Shown here piece by piece: positions 51,271 to 64,000 of a DNA stretch of 64,000 nucleotides. The translations under genes were made by a program, and so were the position numbers. This DNA comes from Glandiceps talaboti (Eukaryota > Hemichordata > Enteropneusta > Spengelidae): the NCBI RefSeq assembly GCF_964340395.1, contig NC_135562.1, positions 21,247,892 through 21,311,891 on the forward strand, written 5' to 3'. Numbering within the stretch: position 1 is the stretch's first letter; each line of letters opens with the position of its first letter. Below the pieces are notes generated by a model, which searched no databases, was not told where the DNA came from, and saw nothing but the letters and a program-made list of their open reading frames with translations.

Positions 51271-54200
51271 AACTACTTTTAGTCTGTCAAATCATTTTGT
51301 TGATCAAACTGTCACGATGTGAGAGTACGAGAGTAGAAGCTGTGTCTGTGTGTCACTGTGTGTGTAAAGTTATGTCAGTATCTCGTAGTCGTTATCAACG
51401 AAAACATGCATAAATTACCTGCCACCATTCTGAACACTTATCGTTTACGTTATCTAAAATTTGACACAATTTATCTTCTAAGAAATCAAGAATACAATTA
51501 GACACGGTTCAGCTGCAATCAGTGAGGAGTGGTACTTTATTGGATTTATATGGAATTTTCAATAGTTTGTTTGTTCGTAGTCTTATAGCACCATACTCCA
51601 CCTTTGTTTCTTGTGCCACGTTGACTGGAAACACTACAATTTTCAAATATATTTGTGATTTGCAGACATCAATGAGAGTTTTGAGCTGTCGATTCACAGC
51701 TGGTCGATACCATTGTCAAGTGGTGGACTAGATTCTAATACCCTCCACAACAGTTACTTTATACTGGTAACGTAATTCTTTATTCTTCCCTACCTTGCAC
51801 GTTGTATCATAATCTTTGAAAAAAAATAATGTTCTCTTTTTTTCACACTTTAACATCTGTTTGAAACTATCCACCCGTTCATCCATTCTGTGATCTCTGC
51901 TGTTCGTGGTTTGTTATTCTCTTTTTCATACTGATCCTAGTATATTGACACTAGTCCGTTTTGTTTGGATCTGCCCCCCCCCCCCAAGTTGATAAATCGA
52001 GTAAATGTCCCATGTGGCAGATGTTGAACTTGACTATCCTTCTATCGTACACCTTTCTTTAATTAGAGTCGATCGTATTAAAATGATCTGTTTGTCATCT
52101 GTAATGATCCGTGCCTTCCAAACATATCCTACTAGATCGAAAATAAAACCATGTGATATTTTTCATATCTTTAGCATCGCTACCCTATGATCTACTACAC
52201 AAATGTAGTTATGGACCAGCCCTACATTTACGGGGCTTGTTACATTAATTTGGCGGGAACCGTCTGCACAACCTTATCGTCACAATTGATTTATTTTGTA
52301 AACATAGTGTAGCATATCGAACACACGGTATGTACAAGTGTCACTGCAGTGCTTTGTGCAATTCTGCTGCCCTCCATTCATTAACAATTTACTCCTCAAT
52401 TTGTCAATATTTTCCTCATCGAAATTTAGATTCTCAAATATGTTAGTTTTCCCACGCATAAGTGATCGTTCAGTGGTATATAGTATTTCACAATAATCTA
52501 TCAAAATGGGAAAGCACTGCTCCAATTTCATACGTTTTAATTGTGTCTAATTTTAGAAGCTAAATAGTGACCCTAAAAGGCTCTGTCTCGTATGACCTCA
52601 CAGTTTCTCTCCACAAAATTATTTAATCTGTGAACAGGTGGGTGCTATCACCATGGCAACAACGCATCCTTCAGATTCAGCCCTCATTTTTTTTACCAGA
52701 ATATTTATCTTTCGACCGATTTTAATGTGAACAATAACAAAGAAACCAGGATTTTTGTTTTCGTTCATAGAAAAATACCATCAGCTGGAGAACGGGGGAC
52801 ATTATAATGTAATTCCAAATCGTCAATTATTTTCCTAGAGGTGACGATAGTGATTAATAAAGACAGCATTATTCGGTAACATGTGTGACTCAATGAGAGA
52901 GAGAAAGAGAGAGAAAGAAAGAAAACTAAATGTAACGAACGCGAATGTCTATTTTTGTCAAATTTTAATTAACAATGGCTAAACGTAATCTCTCCTAATA
53001 TAAGCCGGTGGATCCCCGGTTCTTAAATAAGCCTATGGGAACATATCGTAGTGACACTTGTGTACCGTATTTACCAAAAGAGCATAGTGCTTGCATTTCT
53101 TTCATAACTGATAACTGTTATCATACTTTTAATTTTTTTATTAACCAACACGTAAGTGTCGGACATTAAACCGTAAGCATAGACCAGTCACTGATGATTT
53201 GTTATCAACGTGGGTTTGCAACCAACCAGTACTATACGGCGTGAAGTACGTGTTACTTGCATGCTGGGTAACTGTTCGGGGTATGGCGTGTTGCAATCGT
53301 ATTGAATGCTTACCAAGCTGTCAAAGCCTGTTAGTCTGTGTACCCCATTCAAAGTTCTGATATCTTAAATTGCTGATTACTTTAAAGAATGTTATAACTG
53401 AAACGGTGCCACTTAATCGGCTTGAACCAAAGTCTAGCTAACGTTTCACCTATTTGGATATACACACCCTTTCTGATTATTGACCAACAAAGACCGCGAC
53501 TGAATTTACTCAGAAAAAAAACAGAGACCGACAGACCCGTAATACGAGTATTACTAATGTTTCTAGCATACGTATCGAGTAACGAAGTCGGATAGCATGA
53601 ACATCATATTCTTCGGCGAATCGATACGTACAGCTAATTCCGTATGTCTGTATATATGCACGATATTTCGTACGTCATTGTAATTTTAGTCAAAACTGAG
53701 AACGTTTTTTACCATTCTGGTTCATTTTCATGTTTTAATTTTAGAAAAGACGAACATATGCAGTCACGGTGTATTTATAATAGCACTTGTATAAAAGTAG
53801 CTATCGTGTCCCCCTGTGGAAATGAATTAAACACAGACAAAGGCGGCTACTTCAGAACGCTACCGGTTATTCTGTATTGAGTCGTGCGATAACAACTCAG
53901 GGATTGGGAACATTTCAACCCTTCGTATTTTCCATCGAGTCTAAATATATTTGTACTTGATTTGGAGATAAAATGAATTCAAAATTATTGACACATTTGT
54001 TGTTTGATAATTTGATGATTTCATGTCAAGTTTATATTTTATATGTTTTAATGACAAGCATGGGTTTCCCTACCATCGTAAGACTCTACAAATGTGGGTT
54101 ACTAACAGGTGGTTGAGTTTCCTTTATGTAAAGGTACGCTTCTGACCTTTGGTCCCGGTCTGAACACTTTCCTACCATACTCATTCGAATAATTTTTTTC

Positions 54201-54796
54201 GCATTCTGCACCTTTTTTTTGACAAATTTTATTACAATATTAGATTTGAATTATAGGAAAATCAATATTGAAGAAAGTATGTCTAAATTTTAATATAAAG
54301 TGTGTCACATTGACAAAATTGTTACAAAAATGTTTGAATTGTTATCACGTGTTCGTCTTGGCGAAGGGCTGACTTGCAACCTGGTCTATAATATTTTATC
54401 AGTAAACGTTAGGAAAACAACACATTACAGTTCGAATCACAAACTATTTCTATAGGCATATCTACATATATCAAATCATAATGTCATCTAGCCGATAAGT
54501 GACGTCACAAAATAAATTTCACCATACGTTAGAAAGAAGAGTTAGACCCAATTGTATGATTGTTTATAATATGGTGACGGGTACAACGATTTAATATGAT
54601 ATGTGTTAGGTACACGACCAAACAACTAAACACGTCACTGTGGTGTCTACAACTTGTCACATTGTAATGTATGACGTAGTAATTTTGATATTTGACATTT
54701 ACTATGATTTAGAAATCAAAACATAAACCAATATTTGATTTCAAAAAATACGTTCATATTTAATTTGTAATTTCAATGGAATGGAATGAAATAGCT
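51271..54796. other. Gene-poor unique DNA
   Basis: No domain-bearing frame, RNA gene or transposon was recognised. Landmarks are a C12 run at 51974-51985 and a CRE (TGACGTCA) at 54500-54507. Confidence 0.5.
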
Positions 54797-54809
54797 AGTG
54801 TGTGTGTGC

Positions 54810-54843
<34 letters not shown>

Positions 54844-54871
54844 GTGTGTGTGTGTGCGTGCGCGCGCGCGC

Positions 54872-54908
<37 letters not shown>

Positions 54909-54920
54909 GCGTGCGTGCGT
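54797..54920. repeat. Compound (GT)n-(GC)n-(CTGT)n-(GCGT)n microsatellite
   Basis: GT/GTAT runs, a short CGCGCGCG, CTGT repeats and CGTG at the end. The GT and GC part can adopt Z-DNA. Confidence 0.95.
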
Positions 54921-55363
54921 AGGCACGTATGTATGTTAGTAAAGTCATTGTCTGGTAGTAGTGATTTTAAACGACATTATCCGACCAACTGATGTTTTAA
55001 CTTTTGAGTTGATCACTGAGCAAGAAGTATTACAATTCTATCTGAATTCTCCGTCTCGTTCTAGCCCTTCCTCTAGTAACATGAAGGTGACGCGATAAGT
55101 GTATTTAATCACACCAGGTCGTCGTCTGAAATGCCCCCCCCCCCCACCTAGCCTGCACCTCCTCTAACATCAGCAAACGATGCCAAACTAGTTAATGAAT
55201 CGCAATATGAATTATCATCTCACCGCAATCACGCTGATAGAAGTGTGTACATGTACTGTCAAACGATTCCAGATCGGGATCAAAGGTGAGAGAGTTCACG
55301 ACTCGTTCTCTTGTTTGTTACATGGTGACTGTACAACAGCAGACACGTGCGTTGTTGTTGTTT

Positions 55364-55401
<38 letters not shown>

Positions 55402-56622
55402 CTTTTTCATATTTTGTTATTTTTTACTGATACATGTAATATTTGTGTATGACATGCAATTGTCTGTTCGACGTTGTTTCTTGGGGTTTCGGCCTTCATC
55501 GATCAAGTCGTGCTCTCACCAACTAGTTTTGTTTGACCCGATAACACAACACACGTACATGGAGTTATATACTAAACTTACATGTCAACAACAAAGAGAA
55601 AACTATATAATAACTTATAAACATAGAGTCATATATAACCTTAAAAGTATTGCTTTTGAATCATGCGATTCCGCGACACATGATTTCTCTCCGTCTGGGT
55701 TTCTAAATGTTGGCGTCGTGCGACACGGTATTTTGATCTTTGAAAACATTTGTGTCAGATCTAACGAACAATTTTCACTGTGCGTGGTGTGCGACACATA
55801 CACACTCCGGAACACTAATGGCTGGCAATATATATATATATATCACATTATGAAATGAACATGCACCATCTTGCTGAGTTCTATTGTTTATTTCCTGGAG
55901 TACATCTTCTAGCCTTTTAAAACGATGCATTAAAATTGGTTCATTTCTACGGCAACGATGCCGTGACAATGGATTTTTTATGCAAATATACTACAGTGCA
56001 CCGGCTGTGCCGACATCGTCCAAAACACATGGTAACATCGTGCACGATTGTTGTCTCGCTATTCCAAATTCTGCGTAGCTCTCATTAATTCAATGAAAAT
56101 ATCGATGTTTATTTAAAATAACTGAAAATAGTGATATGTTTTTTTTCTAGGTCTAACTGAAAGTGAAAACGCTATTTTTTTATTTTTGGTTCATCTATCA
56201 CAAAATATCACGACTGAAATTGACACAAAGCCCCCCTAGTCCGTTTATGGATGATGAAATGTGCAACTCATTCCACTCTGACACCATAGACTATATGTAT
56301 AGGGTCTATGACACCAAGGTAATTTGTACACGTATAACCCACATGGGGGTCTCGTCCTACTCTGACTGTTCGTCATGGATACCTCGGAGAATGCTGTCGC
56401 TTCGAATGAGGGCCTAGTGACCACCCGGTGAACTATTAGAAGCACCCAGTGTGACTACATTTCTCATCACTTCTGATCGACCGTCGTCAACTTCTTTTAT
56501 AGAAAAATTCCGCGCCAAAATACATCGATGATTTTTTGAATTTTTGGGGGATTATTCAGAGAAAATGAATGAAACGATCAACGTATAGTAAATGGTGACA
56601 AAATGTTTGTTTTAAAGCCAGT
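54921..56622. other. Unique DNA with one (GTT)n tract
   Basis: The GTT tract is at 55351-55401 and causes a long leucine run in a 190-residue frame (55286-55858), which I do not accept as a gene. Nothing else is recognised. Confidence 0.5.
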
Positions 56623-56690
56623 TTATGTATGTATGTATGTATGTATGTATGTATGTATGTATGTATGTATGTATGTATGTATGTATGTAT
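56623..56690. repeat. (TATG)n microsatellite
   Basis: About 17 uninterrupted TATG copies. Confidence 0.97.
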
Positions 56691-57239
56691 GAGAGTGACA
56701 GGCAGAACGAATGTTCATTACCCTAGCTTCTTCATATCTATTTGAAAAAAGAATAATAATGTAAACAATTACTGGTAAATAACCATTCAAAATTTCACTG
56801 GCGCATTATTCGAGTTTGGGCATGATCAGCACGCCGTATGGTTTCAGTTCGACTTACGTCTAACATTTTATAGGCAATCCAAAGTAATCTGTTACTACCA
56901 GCCGGGGGTATTGAATGCGAAGGAAAATCAGTCAAACATACGGACACGAGAAAGGTAAACAGCATATTAATTTGAATGCATGCCATGCTAGTCGTATTTA
57001 TGGTTTCAATCATAAATGAAACGTCTGGTAAAATTTATTCAGATATGATGAGGCCCGGTGTTGATGAGGGCCCCGTGTCAACAATTAGGGATACAGGGAC
57101 TTTCATAAAAAGGTGAGTTAATATCATTTTGTGTTTGTTTCACTTAAATACTTGTTTGCTCGTATATATTTATTTTCTTTATGTTTACATTTGTATGAAA
57201 GCCAGTAAGGGACATTTTGTAAAATAAAAAATAAAAAAT

Positions 57240-57346
57240 AATCTCGTGAGCACGACATAAAATCTTGTGCGCACGACTTACTATCTTGTGAGCACGACAT
57301 ACTATCTTGTGAGCACGAGATGCTATCTTGTGAGCATGACATACTA
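57240..57346. repeat. 21-bp tandem repeat, 5 copies
   Basis: The unit is ATCTTGTGAGCACGACATAC plus T, with GCGCACG and GCATGAC variants. It keeps an open minus frame (SCSQDSM-type repeat) that is probably not coding. Confidence 0.9.
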
Positions 57347-57910
57347 TAAGTCGTGCTTTCGTAACATTTGACTATAAAATGATTTAAAATTTATTTAAAA
57401 CAAAAGAATTCTCGAAATGAAAGCAAATAAGATACACCACAATGGGAGATAGCAATGATTCGAGGTGGAATGTTTCACCACGAACAACATTAAATTAATG
57501 GTAACCATTAGCATTACATGACAGATTGTTTTAAATTTGTACTTTTAACCACATTTTGATATGCAATCATCCATCGATCGTAACGCTCACTCTGTAAACA
57601 AACACAATCAAAACAGTATACCACATGTACGCCACGCATGTTGTCTTGTTTACAAAAACTACTTAACCATACAGCCATATTAAAACAGTTCAACTTGGTA
57701 AACTGAGACTGAACATGAAATGGAACTAGCACCGTGCGTTAATGTACATGTTAGTGGGATGGCACTGATAGTACAGATCTCTTCAGAGGACACATAGAAA
57801 GTGTATATGCTATTACTATACATGGGATACAACTACAAACCATAGCTTTTGTGAATCGCTGAGGGGAAATAGTGCTGAAATAGTCTGACATGCAAGTTAA
57901 GTGGTCTGTA

Positions 57911-58011
57911 CAATTCTCTTTTATATTACTAGATGTAATTATCACTACAAGCATAGAGGTATTACTATAATTAGGGAATCCACTAATACCTCTATGCTAA
58001 AAGAGACATTG
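57911..58011. other. Bipartite inverted repeat / hairpin
   Basis: AGCATAGAGGTATTA (57950-57964) is exactly complementary to TAATACCTCTATGCT (57984-57998) with a 19-base loop. A second stem pairs CAATTCTCTTTT (57911-57922) with AAAAGAGACATTG (57999-58011), one base bulged. A 27-base insert (57923-57949) separates the stems on the 5' side only. It could be a MITE remnant or a structured RNA; no class was assigned. Confidence 0.7.
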
Positions 58012-58351
58012 TTCTATCGCCATTTACCGGACACCACCCTCACATCTTCTCATCTATGCAGTCATTCTCTTTGTCAGACATACAAGTCAAAAGTAGATAC
58101 ACGTGTATCTTTGTACAGTATACGTTGTTGATTTCTTTTGAAACGAACACTTGAAGTGAAACTTTTTCACTATCGCTTCCCTCCCAGTAATACCTCCCGT
58201 CATACTTTTTGTTAAAATTAAACGAAGCTTTCGTCATTAAAAGTACATTTCAACATCACTTTTGGTGTTTCTATGTGATAATATATTATCATATAATGGA
58301 TTCATTTAGAGTTTTGCTCCATATGCAGTTTCATTGAAATGGACACGTGTG

Positions 58352-58409
58352 TGTATGTATGTATGTATGTATGTATGTATGTATGTATGTATGTATGTAT
58401 GTATGTATG

Positions 58410-58440
<31 letters not shown>

Positions 58441-58499
58441 GTATGTATGTAAGTATGTATGTATGTATGCATGTATGTATGTATGTATGTATGTATGCA
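58352..58499. repeat. (TATG)n microsatellite
   Basis: About 37 copies of TATG with a few TAAG and CATG variants. Protein frames of Met-Tyr-Val-Cys or His-Thr-Tyr-Ile are artefacts. Confidence 0.97.
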
Positions 58500-58951
58500 T
58501 TTGTTCACGATATATACAATGGTAGGTGCAGGTAGCGAATGTTCATTCCTGTATTATTATAAACATAGACAAATCACTGACAATTATTTGTACAATAATA
58601 AAATATAAATGGATCTTAAAACTTGGCTAGTCTATGAATTGTGTGTTTTTATCAATGTCTTAGTACATAATGAGGTCAGAGGTCATATAACATTATCTGA
58701 TAAAGACAAAAAAGTACAATGTATTGTCAGGTAGATATCCCTGGAAGTTGTAGTCATGGGTGAAATTATTTGTATCACCATGGTCACGATGGACCCTTGT
58801 TGTAATTATAGTTTTATTGAAAACTTCGCCGATTTCCTTCGGTTGGCTTGTTACGTACAGCTGGCAAACTAATCCTGAATATCAGTAAATTAAATGGACA
58901 TTTGGCAAACGTAGGAATAGAATGACGTGGCAGCCAAAGAACCATTATTAC

Positions 58952-59038
58952 TGTAACTACATAACATGTTATTATATAGTTTAGTTTATATACAGCGATC
59001 GATGTAACTACATAATATGTTATTACATAGTTTAGTTT
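58952..59038. repeat. 51-bp period duplication
   Basis: Two copies of TGTAACTACATAAYATGTTA followed by TTAYATAGTTTAGTTT, separated by a 14-base spacer. Confidence 0.85.
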
Positions 59039-59077
59039 CTACAGAGAACTTTCCCACTCTGGTGAAAGTTGTTACAC

Positions 59078-59227
59078 GGACCTATAGCGGTACAACAACC
59101 CTTTATACTTCATCAACTCCCTGGGGAGCACAGAAGTCATTGTATACTGTGTAAGCGCATAGTATTGAAGCATTCGCATTAGAACTTCTATCCTACCAGG
59201 TCCCCAATTATACAGCTGAGTTGACAT
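59078..59227. repeat. Dispersed repeat, copy 2
   Basis: Collinear with 30916-31061, ending in CTACCAGGTCCCCAATTATA and CAGCTGAGTTGA. Class unknown. Confidence 0.6.
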
Positions 59228-59261
59228 GCTTAAATTAGGAAAAGTTAACTTTTTATGTATA

Positions 59262-59568
59262 GATAATGTATATTTAATGTAATGTATAGATAATGTACAG
59301 ATAATGTATAGATAATGTATAGATAATGTATAGATTATGCATAGATTATGTATAGATGATGTATAGATGATGTATAGATGATGTATAGATTATGTATAGA
59401 TTATGTATAGATGATGTATAGATAATGTATAGATAATGTACAGATAATGTATAGATAATGTATAGATTATGCATAGATTATGTATAGATGATGTATAGAT
59501 GATGTATAGATTATGTATAGATTATGTATAGATAATGTATAGATAATGTATAGATAATGTATAGAGTA
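59262..59568. repeat. 11-bp minisatellite, about 28 units
   Basis: The unit is GTATAGATAAT with GATTAT, GATGAT, ACAG and GCATAG variants. The order of variants from 59290 to 59400 is largely repeated from 59430 to 59530, indicating block duplication. Confidence 0.93.
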
Positions 59569-60486
59569 TATTTACAGTATTGACATCATATTTCTTCTCA
59601 TCAAGCCTAACTTAAAGTTCTATTTGCCCGGATTTGTCGTGAGCAAGTTTTTCAACTGACCCCTCAGAACTTCTAAACGTCACCTTTTTGCCCGATAGCA
59701 CAGCTAACAGGAAATAAAATCGTTTTCATTCAATAGACTGTTCAATATCCATAAATACGAAACGTAAACGACGTTATAAAACACTGTAAATAGATAAAGT
59801 GATTTGTCATTTACACGTAAACACTGATACATCGTCACGGCGTAATTCACAAATACAATTTTATGAGTTTTGAGTCAAATATATTGTTCCCGCCAAAAAA
59901 CCTCAGAGAACGATAGGCTACTACTGCTGATTGTCCCCTAACCTTTGTTGAGGTAGAAACTTATATAAATTGGATAAATTATTCCGTAATAAATTGTCAA
60001 TTTGTCTCTACTTGGATACCATGACTACTAAACTAGTGTTTTTCCTGTTAAGTAGGTCTTTGAATCATGAAGGGGATATTTTATAATGTTGCAATCTAAT
60101 AATTCTCTTCATATCTAATCTGTAGTAACTAATTTCAGCTCTCAGAATGGGGTGGTAGTAACAAATAGAATTTACCACGAATTTACGACTATCTAATCAA
60201 CAGGTGGTTCCGTCCTTAATTGAAGTTGCCATGGTGATAGCAGACTCTCTTACCGTTAAACATATGAAGTAGTAAACACTTTACGCAAATAATTCACGCT
60301 TTGATTTGCATGATTAATTGGGATATGGGGATGTGTCGTTTATACAAAGTGAATCATAAATTATGTCAAATATTAATATTAGTATATAATAAGTGTGAGA
60401 ATTAAAATAACAGATAACAGTAGATTTACTGAGATACATGTGGATCATCAAGGTAACTGTCTGCGATGCCATGCCCCCTGGCAAGA
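59569..60486. other. Unique AT-rich DNA without recognised gene
   Basis: No coding domains or RNA genes were recognised. Confidence 0.5.
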
Positions 60487-60536
60487 AGGGGGAGGGAGGG
60501 AGGGAGGGGGAGGGAGGGAGGGACGGGCGGACAGAC

Positions 60537-60567
<31 letters not shown>

Positions 60568-60615
60568 GAAAGCGACTTTTTAATGAAGGCACACACAGAG
60601 GAAAGAGACAGCTAC

Positions 60616-60682
<67 letters not shown>

Positions 60683-60779
60683 TGAGTGAGTGAGTGAGTG
60701 AGTGAGTGAGTGAGTGAGTGAAAGCGAGCGAGCGAGCGTGTGAGTGAGCGTGCGTGCGTGCGTGTGCGTGCGTGCGTGC

Positions 60780-60827
<48 letters not shown>

Positions 60828-60832
60828 CACAC
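60487..60832. repeat. Compound microsatellite (GGGA, CAGA, GATA, GTGA, GCGA, GCGT, GT, GA)
   Basis: Eight different short motifs follow one another, most of them tetranucleotides differing by one base. This suggests stepwise conversion of one motif into the next. Frames through it are artefacts. Confidence 0.95.
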
Positions 60833-61007
60833 ACACTCACAGACAGACAGAAACTAAACATTATACTACTAGATTCTAATGCTGTCTTTGCAGTGTTTGT
60901 CAACATTTCAAAGTGGTTTTGATGTAAATGTGTTTAACTCTTGACAATACATCGGGTCCCTAAGGTTGAACATTTTGCTGTGTGGTCTTTTTTAAAGTAA
61001 TTCAGTT

Positions 61008-61792
61008 ATGTCATAGCTCTGTGTTGTCATGTCATAGCTCTGTGTTGTCATGTCATAGCTCTGTGTTGTCATGTCATATAGCTCTGTGTTGTCATGTCAT
61101 AGCTCTGTGTTGTCATGTCATAGCTCTGTGTTGTCATGTCATAGCTCTGTGTTGTCATGTCATAGCTCTGTGTTGTCATGTCATAGCTCTGTGTTGTTAT
61201 GTCATAGCTCTGTGTTGTCATGTCATAGCTCTGTGTTGTCATGTCATAGCTCTGTGTTGTTATGTCATAGCTCTGTGTTGTCATGTCATAGCTCTGTGTT
61301 GTCATGTCATAGCTCTGTGTTGTCATGTCATAGCTCTGTGTTGTCATGTCATAGCTCTGTGTTGTCATGTCATAGCTCTGTGTTGTCATGTCATAGCTCT
61401 GTGTTGTCATGTCATAGCTCTGTGTTGTTATGTCATAGCTCTGTGTTGTCATGTCATAGCTCTGTGTTGTTATGTCATAGCTCTGTGTTGTCATGTCATA
61501 GCTCTGTGTTGTTATGTCATAGCTCTGTGTTGTCATGTCATAGCTCTGTGTTGTCATGTCATAGCTCTGTGTTGTCATGTCATAGCTCTGTGTTTCATGT
61601 CATAGCTCTGTGTTGTTATGTCATAGCTCTGTGTTGTTATGTCATAGCTCTGTGTTGTTATGTCATAGCTCTGTGTTGTTATGTCATAGCTCTGTGTTGT
61701 CATGTCATAGCTCTGTGTTGTCATGTCATAGCTCTGTGTTGTCATGTCATAGCTCTGTGTTGTTACGTCATAGCTCTGTGTTGTTATGTCAT
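61008..61792. repeat. 21-bp minisatellite, about 37 units
   Basis: The unit is ATGTCATAGCTCTGTGTTGT plus C or T. Two indels (CATATAGC near 61076, GTGTTTCATG near 61592) change the frame, but both strands stay open because 21 is a multiple of three. The translated heptads (SSVLSCH, TTQSYDM) are probably not proteins. Confidence 0.95.
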
Positions 61793-63603
61793 CTTGAAAT
61801 AATAATTTGTTTAATGTACAGTTGAGTTGAATTGAAGGTAGTCAAGTCAAGACCTATTTTTGTCATTTGTAATCACCTCCATTCATTGGCATTTTGTTGT
61901 GCTGTATATTAATCATCATTATCTTTCTATTTATTTATTTACTTCGCAATCCGTTAAAAAAATTACAATTTTCTATATACAAGTAGAATATATTTATCAA
62001 TAATTTAATATATGACGTACAAACGGCCATTATTTTTATATTAAATGTGAGAAAAGGAATTTTCTATGTACGTTAAATGACATTGACACAGGTCGGAGGT
62101 GTTAATGTACCACAAAGGATCATTTTATACGGCAATTTACTGTATGCACCTTGTGTGGTGTGGTGTGGTGTGGTGTTGTGTTGTGTTGTGTTGTGTTGTG
62201 TTGTGTTGTTGTATTATTTTGTATACTTATGGATATGTTACTGTTCACTACCTTCATAGACCTATTCGTGTGTTGTGTTATTATGTTGCGTGTATTATTA
62301 GAGTTACAGTATTATGAACAATTGTTTAGATTACAATATTGGATTATAAGGTTCTGTCGCGTCGTGTCATCTGGTCTTGCTATTTTGATAAACCCCGTTG
62401 AATACAGTTCAGTTACTTCTATATAATATACAATACAAAGTACAGCTCTCGCAATATTAATAAAAGCACTGTATTTTAATATTTTAATCGCAGATCACAA
62501 AACTTCTCAATACTATAAAAAATATCGATGCACTAAAATGACAACAGCTGTTGTCTCAATAAACTTTGACCTAAATTTTGAAACGTCCCTCCTGGGTGCA
62601 ATTGATAAACATCTTAACCACGTGATAGAGCTTTGGAAAGACGACAAATAGAATCAAGGGTATCTCCCAAAAAGGCGACGTGAAAGGTCACTTTATCAGC
62701 TGACGTTGAATACTATCAGGGCGTATCGTTCTAATACCAGCTTATTTTTTTAAGGCCAAGGCCTGGTCAAGGGATTAGACCGATAAATAATAAATACACG
62801 TAATCACAAAGCTATGTAAGTAAGAAGCGGTACAAATGAAGAATGTCAAAGTAATGGTAAACATCAAATCAAATCCTATTAATACTACCCTCTTATTCGA
62901 ATGTTTACAAAGTTTGCATTTAATACCTAGCGAGTGTTCTATTTAAAGCAGGTTAGTCATTTCACCGAGGATGACGTCACCGTGGATTTTTTGAGAAACC
63001 TCAAATGATCGGTATTATTCGGCAACATTCGGAGGCTAATACTCTGGGCTAATAGACATGTACCCATTTGAGACAAAATACTCAATGTATCTATAAGTTG
63101 AGCTAACAAATAACCCCCACCCCCACCCCCATCTCAACGGGCTACTGTTGGCATGGAGACAACACACCACAGTAGATATGCAGATGGCATATTTCGAGTG
63201 AACTCTGTTCATATATTTTGTCAGTTGTTTTTTTTCAATGTGTGTGAATCTGATCTTTAATGTTAGTTTTGTATCCGATCATGACGTCACGTGATTGTTA
63301 TTGTAGTGTTTTGCATAAATTAAATCCAGACGTTTCATTGGCTGATTCTACATTGAAAAGAGAAACGAGAATAAAATATGAAAAATTAGAATGAATATGT
63401 TTATTACACAGTAAGGGGATTAAAAGAAGCCCGTGGTGGAGAAGAAGTTAGCTTCCCATTCTGTATTCGTCTGTCAATCTTCGTAAATCCACAAAAACAC
63501 CTTCCGAGACGTTAATATGCTCTGTGTTGTGAGAATGTCGTCTCCATGGTAACAACAAAATTGAGGTACAGATTTACGTCTGAGATTGTTATCATGTATG
63601 CGA
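61793..63603. other. Unique DNA with a (GTGTT)n tract and two CREs
   Basis: GTGTG/GTGTT repeats lie at 62153-62210. Palindromic CREs (TGACGTCA) are at 62972-62979 and 63282-63289; the latter overlaps an E-box CACGTG (63288-63293). Three C5 runs lie near 63114-63131. No gene was recognised. Confidence 0.5.
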
Positions 63604-63659
63604 TGGGGGTGGGGGATAGGGTGTGGGGGTGGGGGTATGGTGGGGGATAGGGTGGGGGC
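63604..63659 (+). repeat. G-rich tract with quadruplex potential
   Basis: At least six runs of five G separated by T, ATAGGGT or TATGGT on the plus strand. Such spacing satisfies the usual G-quadruplex pattern. Confidence 0.8.
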
Positions 63660-64000
63660 GAATTTAGATGAAATAATCAGTGTTAGATTTTCAGATTTGT
63701 TTTGTTATTGAGCTTTAAGCACAAACAGAACGTTATTTACGCCCCTTTATTCGGAATAGGGGATGAGAACGGATGGTGACGGAGACGATGGAACAAACAC
63801 GAAAGATAAACTTTTATCTTGAACTTCTTAAAATGACAAAAGATAAGAAAAAATAAGCGATAAATCACTTTGTTGACAAACAATGTGTACCTTGTCACCG
63901 GCTTGTGTGTGTTAACGTCACCACGTCTTTAGATATCACTACCATAGATTATAATTATCAGTTGTTTTTACACCTAAGTCGTAACATATGCATGTTCCAG
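63660..64000. other. Unique DNA at the window end
   Basis: No recognised feature. Confidence 0.5.

Noticed and set aside
55286-55858. 190-residue frame with a leucine run resembling a membrane segment
   Set aside because: The run comes from a (GTT)n microsatellite, and the remainder shows no domain or splice context.
60982-61825. Open frames of 207-243 residues with heptad repeats
   Set aside because: They are translations of a 21-bp minisatellite open in several frames on both strands, with no unique coding sequence attached.

Overview
The window is eukaryotic nuclear DNA from an animal: AT-rich, intron-containing, and packed with microsatellites, minisatellites and decayed non-LTR, Penelope-like and MITE-type transposons. 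The only gene I can support well is a TGIF-type TALE homeobox gene with a classical two-exon structure. Its homeodomain and its C-terminal TPPPTPP/LVDVA motif look like bilaterian TGIF. The repeat load suggests an invertebrate, possibly a marine deuterostome or lophotrochozoan. The species cannot be fixed from the sequence, and no bacterial or viral genes are seen.

Layout. 1-4.5 kb: a partial fold-back-like element, then a 36-bp minisatellite split by a 2.9-kb 5'-truncated non-LTR retrotransposon on the minus strand. 5.8-14.9 kb: three large tandem arrays with units of 25, 59 and 44 bp. 15.4-17.3 kb: a complete fold-back-like element whose inverted arms enclose about 38 copies of a 41-bp unit. 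17.8-20.1 kb: a second truncated non-LTR element (minus) and a Penelope-like remnant (plus) with a GIY-YIG domain and a degenerate hammerhead-like motif. 20.7-25.3 kb: microsatellites and two short DNA transposons. 25.9-26.7 kb: a third non-LTR remnant. 26.7-46.5 kb: gene-poor DNA with microsatellites, a 913-bp PIF/Harbinger-like non-autonomous element (37.8-38.7 kb) and a candidate regulatory cluster at 44.5 kb. 46.6-51.3 kb: the TGIF gene, with TATA/CCAAT promoter, a 16-nt coding first exon, a 2.59-kb intron, exon 2 and a 3' UTR. 51.3-64 kb: no recognised gene, further tandem arrays, one strong inverted repeat and G-rich tracts.

The genes do not form a pathway. One transcription-factor gene sits in repeat-rich surroundings, and the transposon reading frames are fragments that look inactive. 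Most long open frames are translations of tandem repeats whose unit length is a multiple of three. I saw no convincing new biological system. The most unusual structures are the array-bearing fold-back element, the retroelement captured inside a minisatellite, and the TGTCA/E-box clusters near TGIF.
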